A stretch of 64,000 nucleotides of DNA from Bacteroidales bacterium UBA6267 (GTDB lineage Bacteria > Bacteroidota > Bacteroidia > Bacteroidales > UBA1556): positions 34,958 to 98,957 of the forward strand of contig DJVB01000052.1 of assembly GCA_002440745.1 (NCBI GenBank), given 5' to 3'. The notes beneath the pieces were generated by a model that ran no database searches, was not told the DNA's origin, and saw nothing but the letters and a program-made list of their open reading frames with translations. A program made the position numbers and the translations under genes. This document shows, in pieces, positions 62,417 to 64,000 of the stretch (position 1 is the stretch's first letter; every line of letters starts with the position of its first letter).

Positions 62417-64000
62417 ATGAAAAGCTTCATAGTTTTCGCAGGATTTATGCTCACATCCTTAGTTATGTTTTCCCAATATGGGACAATAACAATAACATCG
62501 AATAGTTCGGAGTATATTACCAATGTAAGTTTTAGCAATTTGAACAATAATTCTGATGGAACAGCCTCAGAATATGAGTATTACGATGACACAGTTGCCT
62601 ACGTGAACAAAGGAAAAACCATAACCCTTTCTGTTACAATTCAACCGTCTGCTAATGACTATCTTTCGGCATGGATTGATTGGGATGGAGATGAAGTCTT
62701 TGAATCAAGTGAAAAATACGACTTAGCATCAAACACAAGCTCAAGCGGCCCATTTACCACAAATATTACTGTTCCGAGTTTGACTTTCAACGGTTTAACA
62801 CGAATGCGAGTAGTTTTGCGAAGGACTGACCCTGCAATTGCCACAGGATCATTTACTTATGGTGAGGCTGAAGATTATTTAGTGAATGTTTCACCGTATA
62901 ACTATGTATATCTTGGAGGATGGGACAATTTAGGTCGTCCCGATTATTTGGAGCCGGTTGGCGATGACATAACACCCGATATTTTAAGTCTAATTAGCGC
63001 GGCAATTCCTGAGCAGAATGAAAATTTGGATTATATTGATTATAATGATTATCTAAATGTTGAAGTTGATACCGGTACCAGAGTTTGGGCGTCTTTCATA
63101 TTTGAAGGCGGCTCCTATAAAAATGCTTTTGCAATGTATCAATACCCTGTCTCTGACCCACCCACAACCACCTCTGATATTGACACTTTAACTATCATTT
63201 TTCCCAATGCCTCCAGCAATGGAAGCGGACTACAGGGGGGAGGGGACTTAGACGCAGGTGATAAAGTCTATTACGATAGTGTACCGACAGGAACTGTAAT
63301 TGCTTTCGCTATTATTTCTAATGTGTTCAACAGCAGCGCAATAACAACAATTAATGGAACAGGTAGCGGCGTGTACTATTCAAACATCATGTTAAACCCT
63401 GAGAATCAGGACAGTTTAAAAGCTCATAATGTTACTTTCTGGGATTCACAACAAGAGAAGTTTATTATTGGTTTTGAGGATATTAACCGAACTTCCAGCA
63501 GTTGCGATCACGATTTTAACGATGTGGTATTCTATATAACTCTTGACCCCATTCCGCTTTTTGAAGACTCCTTAAACAATCCACCACCCGACATTGAGAA
63601 TCCTGACGACACAGGATTACCCGTTACTTGGTTTGGTTTTGAGGGAACATTGCATAATCAAGAGGTTGTGCTTAGATGGTATGTTGCAAGCCAAATAAAT
63701 AACGACTATTTTTTGGTTGAACGGTCGCAAAACATGATGGATTGGGAAGTTATTGACGAAGTGGACGGTCACGGGACAACCACACAACTAATCAGATATA
63801 CTGCAACTGATGCTCAGCCACTTATTGGAGAAACCTATTACCGCATCAAACAAATTGATTTTGATGGAAAATTCGATTACAGTAAAACAATCTCCATCAA
63901 TTATACGGGCAATGATGATTTTATCGCACTATTTCCGAATCCTGTGGAAGATAATATTCTAAATATCCGTCTTGAAGGTTTGACAGGCATGATGAACCTT
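62417..64000 (+). CDS. T9SS cargo protein with GEVED and DUF4114 domains (3' end cut by window)
   Basis: The frame starts at an ATG with a signal peptide (about 1-19, ending MFSQ) and runs open to the end of the window (528 residues). The N-terminal GEVED-type domain has WIDWDGDEVFESSEKYD and TYGEAEDYLVNV. A middle DUF4114-like domain follows, with FEDINRTSSSCDHDFNDVVF, a calcium-binding-like motif. A fibronectin-like part follows (LRWYVASQINNDYFLVERS), then the start of a type A sorting domain (ALFPNPVEDNILNI). It should be exported by the type IX system. Confidence 0.8.
   Translation, partial: MKSFIVFAGFMLTSLVMFSQYGTITITSNSSEYITNVSFSNLNNNSDGTASEYEYYDDTVAYVNKGKTITLSVTIQPSANDYLSAWIDWDGDEVFESSEKYDLASNTSSSGPFTTNITVPSLTFNGLTRMRVVLRRTDPAIATGSFTYGEAEDYLVNVSPYNYVYLGGWDNLGRPDYLEPVGDDITPDILSLISAAIPEQNENLDYIDYNDYLNVEVDTGTRVWASFIFEGGSYKNAFAMYQYPVSDPPTTTSDIDTLTIIFPNASSNGSGLQGGGDLDAGDKVYYDSVPTGTVIAFAIISNVFNSSAITTINGTGSGVYYSNIMLNPENQDSLKAHNVTFWDSQQEKFIIGFEDINRTSSSCDHDFNDVVFYITLDPIPLFEDSLNNPPPDIENPDDTGLPVTWFGFEGTLHNQEVVLRWYVASQINNDYFLVERSQNMMDWEVIDEVDGHGTTTQLIRYTATDAQPLIGETYYRIKQIDFDGKFDYSKTISINYTGNDDFIALFPNPVEDNILNIRLEGLTGMMNL

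Overview
The window is AT-rich chromosomal DNA from a member of the Bacteroidota, most likely class Bacteroidia. Three things point there. Many genes are preceded by a TAnnTTTG promoter element, the -7 box of this phylum. Several products carry type IX secretion (T9SS) sorting domains or belong to phylum-typical families (GWxTD, DUF1573/YajC/YbbR, BT_3928-type DoxX, DUF1599, PorE-like OmpA). Ribosome binding sites are weak or absent. I see no insertion sequence, prophage, CRISPR array or rRNA, so this reads as core chromosome with lineage-specific surface genes.

Layout. 1-5.6 kb (minus): purM-prfA-pyrF, then a TPR/PD40/OmpA envelope protein. 6.2-8.8 kb (plus): GWxTD protein and a GT2 glycosyltransferase. 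8.9-13.9 kb (minus): LplT-like transporter, AlkD-like protein, TMTC-like TPR membrane protein, DUF2461. 14.1-17.7 kb (plus): ECF sigma factor with a putative anti-sigma factor, an envelope-anchored class I glutamine amidotransferase and a PlsC-type acyltransferase. 17.8-22.9 kb (minus): coaE, ybbR, yajC, DUF1573, a TlpA-like protein, and a thioredoxin reductase/thioredoxin pair that both lack canonical motifs. 23.3-31.7 kb (plus): acyl-CoA synthetase, two receiver-only response regulators, isocitrate dehydrogenase-like enzyme, degenerate HD protein, PrsW protease, single-chain aconitase-family enzyme, T9SS cargo. A tRNA with anticodon CAU (probably tRNA-Ile2) lies at 31.9 kb.

32.1-33.3 kb (plus): HAD phosphatase and SpoU methyltransferase. 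33.3-44.4 kb (minus): an SPFH / PH-like / ribbon-helix-helix operon with a 19-bp palindrome at its promoter, a VWA protein, lipoproteins, glutamate dehydrogenase with a perfect FNR-type box upstream, a PgpH-like HD hydrolase and a glycosyltransferase. 44.4-46.2 kb (plus): dprA and an AcpH-like protein. 46.2-51.7 kb (minus): an exported-protein operon (beta-barrel, M64 peptidase, PorE-like OmpA, TlpA). 51.8-59.4 kb (minus): a second LeuC-LeuD fusion, a lone DppB-type permease, DoxX/BT_3928, DUF1599 and a large T9SS type B protein. 59.6-64 kb (plus): PhnP-like hydrolase, miaA, the N-terminal half of transketolase, and a truncated T9SS cargo gene.

Themes: thiol redox (two TlpA proteins, the unusual Trx/TrxB pair, a MauE-like protein), T9SS surface biology, central carbon metabolism, and possible c-di-AMP signalling (YbbR and PgpH-like). 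The most unusual items are the thioredoxin pair, the SPFH operon with its candidate operator, and a degenerate retropepsin-like tail on the first OmpA protein. All functions are inferred from recognisable motifs; no search was run.
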